64,000 nt of DNA from Allodiplogaster sudhausi. Taxonomy: Eukaryota; Nematoda; Chromadorea; Rhabditida; Diplogasteridae. The DNA is taken from contig CALZFC010000016.1 of NCBI GenBank assembly GCA_945643635.1, positions 4,632,501 through 4,696,500 of the forward strand, in the 5' to 3' direction. The number at the start of each line of letters is the position of its first letter. Position 1 is the stretch's first letter. The translations under genes and the position numbers were made by a program. The notes below the pieces were generated by a model. That model worked only from the letters and a program-made list of their open reading frames with translations. It searched no databases and was not told the DNA's origin. Below are positions 23,533-34,606 of this stretch, one piece after another.

Positions 23533-25019
23533 TCGTCAGAGTATGACTATCAAACAGAACATTAATGCGCAAAACGTCGCGTGCAAAAAGGAAAATACGT
23601 TTAATAAAAGTACAATGAGACATAATCAACTATGTTTTCTTTTGTTAACCTTTCACTTAAAACAGTTCCACAAAACCACGTGGCTGCTATTCGGACGTAG
23701 CTTATTCTGCGATTTAAAAAATTAGGATTAAAGAAATTAGGCAGAAAATAAGTGCAATTTTTAAGTTGTTTTTTTAAACAAATGCAATTATTAAGTTTCA
23801 AAATTATTAAATAACCTTTATTCAATGCAACAATAAAAATAGGAATATCTGGGATACAAAGATTATTTTTAATAATTACCAGTATAAATATGGTACAAAT
23901 AATAAAAGCTAAACTTCACTAAATAATGACTTGTCCGAAATGCAATCCTGCAACGACGACAGCGTGAGCTCATGAGTGGAGTTATGCCGTTTCGATTCAT
24001 ATTCGCTGAAATATCTTTAAAATATTTTTTTATTTTGCTAACTTCATAAATGCTATTTAAGAGAGCCTCTCCGTATGCATCCAGTAGGGCCTGCCCCAGA
24101 TCCAGATGTTGGAATTCGAGTATGAAAACGTAGTCAAGCATGGCACAGGGCCCTAGTAGCAAGATTAAATGGTTAATATTTTTTTTCAGAAAACAATATT
24201 GTGTGAACAGTTGAAAGTATGGATATTTTTTGAATTGATGTATCTCGCTTCAAACTCAATATTTTTCAATTTTCTTTTTTTTATTGGCATCAACGCTAGA
24301 TTCAATAAAAACTGCCCAGATGTATTTCAGTCAACTATTTCATTTTCACTTCGAAAAATTGCTTTTAATATTTGAATTTGACGGTTAAGTACCTTATACT
24401 CATTTGTGTGTGGGTGTTATATCTCAAAATATAGAGCATTAAAAAATGTATAACATATATTCTTTTCGTTTCGTGTAGAGGTCCCGAAGGGTGTAAATAT
24501 TAGGCTCAAATAGGCGTTCCTCGGATATGTAGGATTCAAGGAATGCGTGAAAAATAAGTTAAATTCTGGTTCTAACATAAAATGAACCATTTCATTAGAT
24601 TCAGCACATTTGTTTTCATAAAATATCTCTTTCAAAATTTCATAAAGATATCATCTTTCTTTAAAAAAACCCACTTTTCGATTTTTCAGCCATTGTCAGA
24701 AAATGACCTAAAACTATTCGAAGCGCTGTATTTTCAATGTTTTCAGCAAGAACAGATTGTGGATCGTACTATTCAGTACGCGACAAAATTCTCTACAACA
24801 TACATCCATTAAATCTGGATAAAGCGTCCCTACCAACGACAGTATCGATTTTCCTATGGCGGTCGCATCAAAACTGACAGATCCGCATTTTCTAACTTTT
24901 CGTGCAATCTTAATGTTTCTTAATCATCCAATACATCATTCTGCTCCACGAAGCACACTAAGGTCAGAACCGATGTTTGTTTTGCAGATTTCCCGTGGTA
25001 AAAGCCCGCAAAAGGGTTT

Positions 25020-25085
25020 GCACGCGCGCGGCTTCGAACCTGCGACCCATGACATTCGACGTGTACAACCAATGGGCCAAAATAA
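25020..25085 (-). other. tRNA-like sequence, inverted copy
   Basis: Reverse copy of the plus-strand tRNA-like segment, with A box at 25069-25079 and B box at 25030-25040. The two copies point toward the outer ends of the foldback element. Confidence 0.4.
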
Positions 25086-25516
25086 CATTAAAAAATTCAT
25101 TTCTGGAAAATGCCAAAACCAATCTTAAAGGTTGAACTATCAACCGATAGCTATTTTTGCGCTCTATCGAAATAAATATAACCGCCAAAAAGTGTAAGTT
25201 GACGGCAAGGCCAAATAAGTGGCCAAAATATTCGAACCCAAAAAAGTAGATCAAACAATCAATACATCATGAAGTCATGTATGGGATAGTTGCTCGTCTT
25301 CTCGAAAGCTATCGAATGGCATATAATATGTGTTGATAAGTTCAATCCGCGAGAAATAACAGCCGCGGAAATGTAAAATTGAATAATTTGGCCCTGCCGT
25401 CAATTTACACTTTTTGGAGGTTATATTTATTTCGATAGAGCGCAAAAATAGCTATCGGTTGATAGGTCAACCTTTAAGATTGGTTTTGGCATTTTCGAGA
25501 AATGAATTTTTTAATG

Positions 25517-25582
25517 TTATTTTGGCCCATTGGTTGTGCACGTCGAATGTCATGGGTCGCAGGTTCGAAGCCGCGCGCCTGC
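25517..25582 (+). other. tRNA-like sequence with pol III A and B boxes
   Basis: TGGCCCATTGG (25523-25533) fits the internal A box and GGTTCGAAGCC (25562-25572) fits the B box. Their spacing is near that of a tRNA gene. A full cloverleaf with a clear acceptor stem could not be drawn, so this is probably a tRNA-derived promoter rather than a working tRNA. Confidence 0.4.
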
Positions 25583-26639
25583 AAACCCTTTTGCGGGCTT
25601 TTACCACGGGAAATCTGCAAAACAAACATCGGTTCTGACCTTAGCGTGCTGCGTGGAGCAGAATGATGTATTGGATGATTTAGAAACATTAAGATTGCAC
25701 GAAAAGTTGGAAAATGCGGAACTGTCAGTTTTGTCGAGATCGCCATAGGAAAATCGATACTGTCGTTGGTAGGGACGCCCTATCCAGATGTAATGGATGT
25801 ATGTTGTAGAGAATTTTGTCGCGTACTGAATAGTACGATCCACAATCTGTTCTCGCTGAAAACATTGAAAATACAGCGCTTCTAATAGTTTTAGGTCATT
25901 TTCTGACAATGGCTGAAAAATCGAAAAGTGCGTTTTTTTTCATGAAAGATGATATCTTTATGAAATTTTGAAAGAGATATTTTATGAAAACAAATGTGCT
26001 GAATCTAATGAAATGGTTCATTTTATGTTAGAACAGGAATTTAACTTATTTTTCACGCATTCCTTGAATCCTACATATCCGAGGAACGCCTTTTTGAGCC
26101 TAATATTTACCCCCTTCGGGACCTCTACAGGAAACGAAAAGAATATATGTTATACAGTTTTTAATGCTCTATATTGAGATATAACACCCACACACAAATG
26201 AGTATAAGGTACTTAACCGTCAAATTCAAATATTAAAAGCAATTTTTCGAAGTGAAAATGAAATAGTTGACTGAAACACATCTGGGCAGTTTTTTTTTAG
26301 AATCCAACGTTGATGCCAATAAAGAAAAGAAAATTGAAAAATATTGAAGTTAAAGAAAGTTATGTGTACTTAAACTTTTCCCTTACTTTTGCATGCCCAT
26401 TCAAGGAAAAAAATTTATAACCAAATTGACCTTCTAATTTTCTTCATAGTGCGCATAGGTATCCCTGATTAAATTTTTTATAGCCAAATCAAAAATTTTT
26501 ACCCCGGGGTAGGTCCCCATGGAGGGCGGCTTCATCCTTACAGAGAGGCTCTCTTAAGGAAACGCAAAGTATGTAAGAAAATGGCAAAATAAATTGAAAT
26601 AAAATAATGATGGTAGGTTTTAAACTAAAAATAAAAAAA

Positions 26640-26770
26640 ATGTAGCTCCACAAATTGTAAGTGAACAAGCGTGGACGAAGAGGCGGAATTCATATTCAGT
26701 GTCGGGGTCGAAACAATTGCTGGCGCAGCGGCGGTAGTCAATAAATCTGTCGCCTGCTTGTTGTGCCATT
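26640..26770 (-). other. Exon-like fragment, unknown
   Basis: A GC-richer stretch that on the minus strand reads IDYRRCASNCFDPDTEYEFR and on to LFVHACSL. It has three cysteines and protein-like composition, but clear splice borders are lacking. It could be a leftover exon of a secreted protein gene. Confidence 0.25.
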
Positions 26771-27216
26771 AGATGAAAGATATAGGGAAAGATGTATGCG
26801 ATGCGCTTCTGAAAACATAAAAATTGAGTACAACATTAATTAATGTTTTTAAAGCAAAACTGCTATAATTTATATTCTTCCCACGAATGTGCTCTATAAT
26901 TTCGTTTCGGTGGTTTTCACTTCCATCTTCGGCAAAAAAAACTTTAGCATCTGAAATGAAAGCTGTTCATTCGTGGGCGCCTAGTTTATATTCATAAAGT
27001 GAAATGAAATCTGTATGGGTTTTTCTACTCTCCGAATAGTTTTGTTTTTTTAATGTCTTGAGATGGAACGATAAACAAAAATATATCTAACAATCAAATG
27101 TCGTGAGCTGCTAACTTAATATTAAAGTCTATTCCACTTTCATTTTGCCAATTGCAAGAAGAACTGATTTCTGTACTCCTAAATAACATGTGATGTTATA
27201 TGAGTTTATAAATTAA

Positions 27217-28436
27217 GAGAGCATGTCCGTAAGCTTCGAGCACAGCCCGGGAAAATTGTTTTCGAATTCATTAACGGAAAACATTTTGCTTATACAACTC
27301 GACCCGCTCTATTTAATGAGACTAATTTCATCATCATCCGATTTTTTCCCTTCGGGATACACTACCGTAACCCTGAAAATTCATTGAGCCATAAATCCGT
27401 TCAAAATCCGTTTTGAGAAACGATGTACATATCATTCAATAGGATTTCGAAAGCTCTTCAAATTTCATCTAGGAACATGTTTTACGAAAACTTTATTTTG
27501 GCCGAGAAAATTGGCATTAAATTATTTGAAGGGTCGAAACACCAATTTATGGTCATTTCCACACTCTGGGACCTAAATAGAAAGAAAGAGCATGAAATTT
27601 GCTTCGAAATAATCACCATTCAAGAAAAATCCGAGCGTACCAATTTTTGCTATGACGCGAGCAATGCGCGCGAGTCGGTCAAAATGGCACATTTTCGGCC
27701 GCCGAGGCACCGTGCAAGCGCATTCATCGATCCATAACTACGCTCAATGTTAATATTACAAAATCTTTAGCATATCATCTCAGAGCTCTCACAGAGATCT
27801 TCAAATGCTACATACATACTTTTATTGAGCATTTGAAGATCTCTGTGAGAACTCTGAGATGATATGCTAAAGATTTTGTAATATTAACATTGAGCGTAGT
27901 TATGGATCGATGAATGCGCTTGCACGGAGCCTCGGCGGCCGAAAATGTGCCATTTTGACCGACTCGCGCGCATTGCTCGCGTCTAAGCAAAAATTGGTAC
28001 GCTCAGATTTTTTTTGAATGGTGATTATTTGATAGCAAATTTCACGCTTTTTCTTTCTATCTAGGTCCCAGAGTGTAGAAATGACCATAAATTGGTGTGT
28101 CGTCCCTTCAAATAATTTAACGCCAATTTTCTCGGCCAAAATAAAGTTTTCGTAAAACATGTTCCTAGATGAAATTTGAAGAGCTTTCGAAATCCTATTG
28201 AATGATATGTACGTCGTTTCTCAAAACAGATTTTGAACGGATTTATGGCTCAATGAAATTTCAGGGTTACGGTAGTGTATCCCGAAGGGAAAAAATCGGA
28301 TGATGATGAAATTAGTCTCATTAAATAGAGCGGGTCGAGTTGTATAAGCAAAATGTTTTCCGTTAATGAATTCGAAAACAATTTTCCCGGGGCAGGCTGC
28401 CTTAAGCGTATGCTCGACTCTTACAGGGAAGCTCTC
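27217..28436. mobile_element. TTAA foldback element (family 1), compact near-perfect hairpin
   Basis: TTAA at 27213-27216 and 28437-28440 flank GAGAGCATGTCCGTAAG and CTTACAGGGAAGCTCTC. The arms are about 600 bp with a loop of roughly 20 bp near 27815-27835 (ACATACATACTTTTATTG). A frame of about 100 codons in each arm is conserved between arms. It is probably only mirrored sequence, because both copies are in one hairpin. Confidence 0.75.
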
Positions 28437-28618
28437 TTAACTCTATAAAAGAGAAAAAATTCGTTTGATTCTTTTATGAGGTAAATGAGGCAATACATAT
28501 TTATTGGGGAAAAAAACATATTTATTGACCCAAACATAATACAGTTCACACGAACAAGCAACATGCAGGTGCAAGTGCTAGAATGGTAATAGATAGCCAG
28601 GTCTATGGGTTTCTATTC

Positions 28619-29158
28619 CTACTCTCTCTCTCTTACAATTTTGGCTGCTCCCGTAATGGTGAAGTCGCATCGTTCGCAAGTGACTGGACATTGGACGGTC
28701 ATCAGATCGAAGAAGATCGCGTTCTTGCAGAGAAAGGCCAGAGCAGTGCACTCGTATTCGCCCGTCAATGGATTCGGCAAGTCGCGGCACGGCGGCGCAG
28801 AGGTCATTTCAATCAGAAGGCCGTGTATTCATCCCTCTCTCTCTCTCCCTCTCTCTGTCTCTCGCTCTCTCTCTCTCTCTCTTTCGCTCTTTGGCTCTCT
28901 TTCTCTCTTTCTCTCTCTCTCTCTCTTTGGCTCTCCTTCTCTCTTTATCTCTAGCCCTCTTTAGTTTCTCTCTATCTCTCTCTTTATCTTCCTCTCTCTT
29001 TCCATATTTCCCCTCCCCCTCTAACCTTGCCGAAGAGTCGTCGTCCGCGGCTGTGCACAGCAGCCAAGTCTGTCGCCCGGCGCTATGATGCATTGGACGC
29101 CGGCCGGTTGGCACGGCAGCATAATATTGTCGCACTCTGAAGAGGGAGAGAGAAAGAG

Positions 29159-29189
<31 letters not shown>

Positions 29190-29233
29190 ATGAGAGTGCG
29201 TGAAAGGAGCGAGAGAGGTGAGAGAGTGAAAGA

Positions 29234-29282
<49 letters not shown>

Positions 29283-30212
29283 AGAGAGAGAGATAGAAGA
29301 GAGAGAGTGAAAAAGCGAGAGAGATGAGAGAGAGAGAAAAAGAGAAGTGAGATAAATAGAGGCAGAGAGAGAGGGTGAAAGAGAAAAGAGAGAAAAAAGT
29401 CATTAAGAGAGAGAGAGAGAGAGGAAGAGGTCGAGTGAGGGAAGAGAACGAGAGAGAAGCGGGAATGAAGGAAGAGAATAAGCGAATTCTTAAAGAGAGA
29501 TTTCTATTCTAACGCTGATCGACGGTGCAGGGAGGGCCTTGAGGGAAGGTGATTCCGGTAGAGTCTTAATCAGCGTGCATCTTCAGGTGTTTAGCAGTGG
29601 AATATTTGTATCGATTTTCGAAATTGTACATGATGGAATTGTTCGAAACTCATGTCCTTCGAGCTATTCGGCAAAAGTTCTTTATCTTTCTCTCTCTTTC
29701 TCTTTCAGTCTCTCTCTCTTTCTCTCTTTTCCGATCTCTCTCTCTCTCTCTCTATCTTACTTTCTCCCTCTATAACCTGTTCTCTCTTTCACCTTCACTC
29801 TCTCTCTCACTCTCTCTCTATCTCTCTCCCTCTTCCTCTCTCTAACCACATTCCCCCCTCCCTCTAACCTGGCTGAAGAGTCGTAGCCTCATGCGGCTGT
29901 GCACAGCAGCCAAGTGTGGCACCTGGCGAAATGATGCACGCAACGCCGGCCGGTTGGCATGCCAGAATACCATCAATATCGCATTCTGAAGAGCGAGGGA
30001 GAGAGAGAGAGAAGATATATACAGAGAGAGAGAAGAGAGAAACAGAGAGAGAAGAGAAGAGAAAGAGAGAAAAGAAACATACAGAGTGAGGGAAGAAAAG
30101 GAGAGAGATACGGAGAGTTAAGGAAGAGAATGAGAGAGAATATTCTATGAAATATTTCTATTCTTACGCTGATCGACGGTGCAGGGCGGTCCTTGAGGGA
30201 TTTCGGTAGAGT
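28619..30212 (-). pseudogene. Secreted cysteine-rich ShKT-type gene, 5'-incomplete
   Basis: Minus-strand exons: 30212-30168 (STEIPQGPPCTVDQ); 29985-29869 (CDIDGILACQPAG...LGCCAQP); 29564-29514 (STGITFPQGPPCTVDQ); 29136-29026 (CDNIMLPCQPAG...LGCCAQP); and 28806 to TAG at 28619-28621 with a six-cysteine ShKT domain (CRDLPNPLTG...QCPVTCERC). The first four exons share phases and form a two-exon module present twice, so it was duplicated in tandem. No signal-peptide exon is visible upstream. The ShKT exon lacks an AG acceptor: where the related gene has CAG before TGAC, this one has AAA. ShKT domains occur in secreted nematode proteins and in channel-blocking peptides; no activity is inferred here. 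Confidence 0.65.
28836..29010 (+). repeat. (CT)n-rich intronic tract
   Basis: Long imperfect CT run between the last two exons of the ShKT-type locus. Downstream, 29142-29440 is the opposite, a GA-rich run. Confidence 0.85.
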
Positions 30213-30229
30213 CTAACAATAAATCAGCG

Positions 30230-30640
30230 GCAGCTCTTCAGGAAGTAGTTTGGTGTTTGATTAAGAAAAAATGAAGCTGTCTTTTTTCCCTCTCCCTAGT
30301 CTCTCACTTTCTCTGTCGGGAAGCAGCAGATGTTCTAACAGAAGATGAAAGAACGGACACCGCCCGAACCGTGGTGGAATCGAGCCGGAGAAAACTTCTT
30401 GTCACCTGGCACCAATAGTAAATACGCCCACGAGACTCTGACTCACGACTAACATCACCATCCAAACATACTTTCCGTTCCTAATTCTACCTCCAGAGCA
30501 TACTTTCATAAGTATGTGCCCAGCTCATACTTATGAAATTCGTCACTCGGTGATGGAATTTTCCCCACGTGTATGAATTCCACACGCATTCTTCCTACAT
30601 ACCTGCCCTTTTTCATTCATTAGCACACATCCAAGTGCTA
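30230..30640. repeat. Repeat block shared with the large inverted duplication
   Basis: It matches 12080-12470 (and mirror 18830-19200) in order: CCTCCCTAGTCTCTC-type stretch, CAGCAG.TGTTCTAAC, and repeat E with GACTCTGACTCACGACT. It separates the two ShKT loci. Confidence 0.6.
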
Positions 30641-31540
30641 TTCGATTTGCGAATATGTTTTCATGGCATACCTAGTCAGTCTGCCCTCCGTGACTCTTCG
30701 TGAGCGGCTGCTTCAGTCATTGTGGAGGTGATTTTCTTGCTGGCTTTCGGAGATAAGCCAGTGAGTGATAAGCCTATCCTGTCCCTCGTCTTCTGCAGCG
30801 AAAGGCAGAGAAGTTTACTACAATGACAACGTCTTGTTATTACAACTCTTGTTCCTCATGACCTCGATGGAGGCAAAAGTAATCGTTTCATAACGGATGA
30901 ATCAATAATATCAGTCCCCACTTCTCCCCCCCCATCCCGGTCAATTGCGACATCGACGAGGTCGTGCAGTTAGAAACAGCTCTGAAGTAAAGCCACAACA
31001 GATCTGTCACGAGAAAGACTCAGCTCTTCGTCTCCACGACAACTCGTGATTGTGCCACAAGCATGGTTAGATGCGCAATCGACAGAACACGTTGGGAGTG
31101 GTTATACCAGACTGAAAAACTTTGGATAACTAGAGTGGTAGATCGAGACAGATTGTTCGGACAAGCAAGACTTCTCTTTTTTTTCTATTGTCATATATTT
31201 ATTGTCACCCAAAAACACAAAAAAAACATATGTACAACAAAACAATTCATACACGGAGAAGCTTAGAAGCAGTAATGGAAAGTTTTAGATTGGGATAATC
31301 GATAATCTGGTCGGTCGGATAATGCGGTTTTTCAGAATGCGCCTAATTATGTTAATTCGAAACTCAAGCCTAATTCCTAAGTTTTATTCTTTGATAACAA
31401 GATAGCATTTGCTTGCCTAATAAGACAAAAAATGGGTCCTTACATTTGTCGATTTCTATTCTAATTTTTGTAATGCTCCTAATTAGGCTCGAGTTTCGGC
31501 TCCATCATAATAATTATGCTAATTCTGAAATACCTGAGTC
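30641..31540. other. Intergenic between ShKT loci
   Basis: No gene, repeat array or RNA structure could be supported. A long AT-rich part (31180-31530) contains no frame of interest. Confidence 0.5.
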
Positions 31541-31546
31541 ATCGAA

Positions 31547-32852
31547 TTAGCCACTCGTGGCTGTTCCCGTGATGGTGAAGTTGCAGCGATTGCAAGTGAC
31601 TGGACACTGAATGGTCATCAGATTGAAGTAAATCGTATTGTTGCAGAGATTGGCACGAGCAGAGCACTCGGACGCGCCGGTCGCCGGGTTCGACAAGTCA
31701 ACGCTGGAATGGAGAGGAAGGGAGAAAGAAGAGAGAAAGAGGGAGAGAGAGATGGAGGCAGAGTGGAAGAGAGAGTGCGAGAGTGAAAGAGAGAGAGAGA
31801 GAGAGAAAGCGAAAGAGAGAAAGCGAAAGAGAGAAAGAGAGAGCGACCAAATCAGAGTATAAGAGAATTTCTTTATATTCCACCCAAGGAATTGAGTCTT
31901 TTCTAGTGAAGGGTAGAAAAAAAATTAAACCACTTATTGAATATATTTTCCCCGTATTTCTTACTGATGTTCCCGCCGGTGCTCGTTCCGGTGGCCGTCG
32001 TTCCATTGCATCTTCCACACGTACTCGGGCACTGTTGCGTCATGACGGCGAGGTAGGTCGCGTCGTGCAGAGACGGGCGCGGGCAGGGCAGTCGGAGGTA
32101 CCCGTCAGCGGATTCAGAAGGTCTCGGCAGGCGGGCGTCACTGACAATGGAATGAGAGGCCTTTTTGGAAGCTGTCCTCGAATTTGCACTTGATACTTTT
32201 GCACATGTCTAGTGGAACTGTTTAATTTGCATGTTGGCATCAAATTTTAATCCATTCCTTTCTTCTCTCTCTCTCCCTCTCGCCCTCTCTCTATCTCTAG
32301 ATGTTCCTTCCTCTCCCCCTTTCTCTCTCTCCTTCTCTCTATCTCTCTCCCAACCTGGCCGCGGAGTCGGCGCTGCCGTTGTCTGCCCTTGTGGCACTGC
32401 GCAGCAACCCGATCCAACCTGACCAGGAATTGGAGCGATGCACGGAGTGCCAACCGGCAGGCACCTCATGGCAGCATTGTCGCACCCTGTGAGAAGAAAG
32501 GAATACGTGCAGAAGATTACGGTAGCATTGAGTATCATTTCTAATTATTGGTAGTATTTGAGCACAAAAGTTAGCGTTAAAACAGAAAGAAAAATGTTTT
32601 TTAAAAATCCACATCGCTCAAAATTAGGTATAATATTGTGCTTCAATTACTACATAATTGTGTAGAAGAATGAGCACAGAGAGAGGGAGAGAGAGAGAGA
32701 GAGAAAGAGAAAGAGAAAGAGAAAGAGAAAGAGAAAGAGAGAACGATCTAGGTAAATACAGAAGAATTCTTACGGTCGTTAGGGGCGCACGGTTGAGCGT
32801 CGGTAAACTGTGCGACGAAGGTGACGATGAAGCACCAGACGAGGTGGGACAT
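31547..32852 (-). CDS. Secreted protein with cysteine-rich and two ShKT domains (possibly disabled)
   Basis: Exon 1 (32852-32774) encodes a signal peptide, MSHLVWCFIVTFVAQFTDAQ, followed by PCAPND. Exon 2 (32486-32355) joins in phase and encodes the CDNAAMRC...GSGCCAVPQ module and a Thr/Pro tail. Exon 3 (32140-31965) holds a ShKT domain starting CRDLLNPLTGTSDC, but one base appears missing after ARLC. The rest (QCPSTCGRCN) lies in another frame. Exon 4 (31703-31547) holds a second ShKT domain (QCPVTCNRC) and stop TAA. The junction of exons 3 and 4 is also out of phase. The product would be secreted. Either the gene is dying or there is a sequencing error. A TATA-like element lies at 33140-33131. 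Confidence 0.6.
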
Positions 32853-33130
32853 CTGACCATGAGAAAGATGGAGAGAGAGAAAAGAAAGAGAGAGAGAGAT
32901 AGACAGAGAAAAGAGAGAGATAGACTGAGAAGAAACAGAGAGATAGGTAGGAAGAGAAGAGTGAGAGAAATAGAGAAAGATAGAAGAAAGAGAGGGCATC
33001 TTGAGAGAAAATATAAGATAAGAGAGTGAGAAGAGTTGAAAAAATTGAAATAAAACTTTTACCTCAAATGAAATGATAAAGTGTTTGGAGGAGGAATGCA
33101 GGTGGATGATGCCAGTTCTGGTTTCGACGA

Positions 33131-33140
33131 CGCATTTATA
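33131..33140 (-). promoter_or_regulatory. TATA-like element of the ShKT gene
   Basis: On the minus strand it reads TATAAATGCG, about 280 bp before the ATG at 32852. The same context (GACTATAAA) occurs in the shrunken locus copies at 11825 and 19455, so this promoter segment was duplicated with its flank. Confidence 0.45.
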
Positions 33141-33179
33141 GTCAATGAGGTGTGAAAGAAGAAGAGTCAGTGATTCTCA

Positions 33180-34110
33180 TAAGAAAAACCAATTCGTTCT
33201 GTTACTATTAGAGCAGCTGGCTTCATGAGTGATTGAAAATCGGAGAGATGGAGAGAGCGAGGGGGGGGGGAGAGGGATGGAAAGTTTTTTTTGTAAGTCA
33301 GATGTAAGCAATTGAAAGTTGAAATGAGAGAGAGGGACAAATGGGAAAAAGAACAGCGATATTTGTAAATGTGGTGAGCCGTCCAGCTGCAACTCCACTC
33401 TAGCCGTCTTTTGTCCAGAAGAGGGAGAGATGGACGAATTTTGTATGTTTTTATGTTCTCTTTGTCGCAATACTATGATTATATATTATTTCTATTCGTA
33501 TTTCTATATGCTTATATTCGATCCCATCACTAATGTCCCTAACTGCCCTCTGCCCTTTCGGATGCCTGCAGTACCCTGCACTCATGCTGAAAAGGGGGGG
33601 TTGGGGGTGGGTGCAGGGTGCCACCTTCGGGAACGCGCTCATCCCCATATCCATCCGTCGCATGCAGAGAGGTGTAGAGGCTTCAGCTTTTCCATCCGCC
33701 CTCCTTTCTTTTCCTTCCTATTATTTTCCTAGTCTGCACCTGCGTAATAAATATATACGCAGTAACGTAAATCTCAACATTTTCACACATCTATATATGT
33801 GTATATCATGTACGAATAAATAAATAAACCTGATCGCCTTCTGTGTTTTCTCGTCAATCTGAAAAGAGTGAAAAATACATTTACATACGCAGGAAATCAT
33901 ACTTCACAGGATCCCTTCAGTACATATTTCATATCTGCGTGCCAATCCCAGGAACAAAAAAAAGAAAGAGAGATGATCTTTGGTCGCTTAGGAGGAAAAA
34001 TATTTATTTAATCAAATTAATTCAATCATGCATTAATAGTGGTTTGATACTTTTAATTATGCACGTACATATGATTTATGATCAACTGTTCTGATCAATG
34101 ATCAATTTAC
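33180..34110. other. Intergenic, no supported gene
   Basis: It contains short purine runs, a G run at 33260 and a GC-rich part at 33540-33660 without credible splice borders or frame. Nothing further could be supported. Confidence 0.45.
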
Positions 34111-34500
34111 CCGTTGCCAAATGCTCTCATCCCATATCACTTCACTCCCCTCTCGACATGCTGCTTGGTTGTCGCCTTCTCGCTCTCCGAGGAGCATCAA
34201 AAAGGGCCGAGGCTGTCGATCATCTATTTGTCCGGTATATATGTATTATCTGCTAAATTTTATTTTATTTTATATTTATAAGCGCAATATTCAAAACGTA
34301 GAAGAGTCGCACAAACTGAAAAGTCATTTTATAAAGGCAACGAATCTGCAGGCCATTCGTCACTCTCGCCCAGCCTCGCCCTCTTCTCTCTCGCTCTCTC
34401 AGCCCTTCTCTCCATCTCCGCTCCTACCCCCTTCCCCTGTCCTTGTCGTCCTCCTCTTTCTCGACCGCCTCCTACGGCTTCGTCCCCCTCTCGCTTGACA
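34110..34500 (+). promoter_or_regulatory. Duplicated upstream region of ODC copy 1
   Basis: It matches 37620-38030 upstream of ODC copy 2: GCTCTCATCCC, CATTTCACTCCCCTCTCGA (19 bases, copy 2) and CGTCACTCTCGCCCAGCCTC. Probably promoter plus 5' untranslated sequence and a first non-coding or unrecognised exon, carried along when the gene duplicated. Confidence 0.5.
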
Positions 34501-34606
34501 CTCCGATTCAATCCGAACTTGGTTTCCAATATACTCGCATGTTAAATTTTTAAAAAGGTGCGAAATTTAAAAATACTATTTAAAAAGAGCAATAAATTAT
34601 TGCCAG

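Larger units (their letters stand above)
24061..26553. mobile_element. TTAA foldback element (family 1), copy with tRNA-like arms
   Basis: Starts GAGAGCCTCTCCGTATG after TTAA (24057-24060) and ends CTTACAGAGAGGCTCTC before TTAA (26554-26557). The two arms (about 24061-25260 and 25340-26553) are inverted copies around a centre near 25300. Subterminal stretches resemble those of the element at 14546, for example the run near 24235-24290. Short frames in the arms are mirrored and differ by stops, so none is credible as a gene. Confidence 0.75.

Noticed and set aside
24856..25128. Open frames in the arms of the 24-26 kb element as possible transposase
   Set aside because: They are mirrored copies without known motifs. 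Part of the frame is the tRNA-like sequence read as protein.
27423..27737. Conserved frame in both arms of the 27-28 kb hairpin
   Set aside because: Identity follows from the hairpin itself. No excess of silent changes can be seen, and no family was recognised.
28583..29403. Long Leu/Ser- or Arg/Glu-rich open frames
   Set aside because: They are translations of CT or GA repeats (alternating Leu-Ser or Arg-Glu) and exist in several frames at once. The same holds for those at 45347-46130, 55684-56158, 57016-63110 and 63652-63888.
33430..33823. Plus- and minus-strand frames in the GC-rich part upstream of ODC copy 1
   Set aside because: Overlapping frames on both strands without conserved motifs or splice borders.
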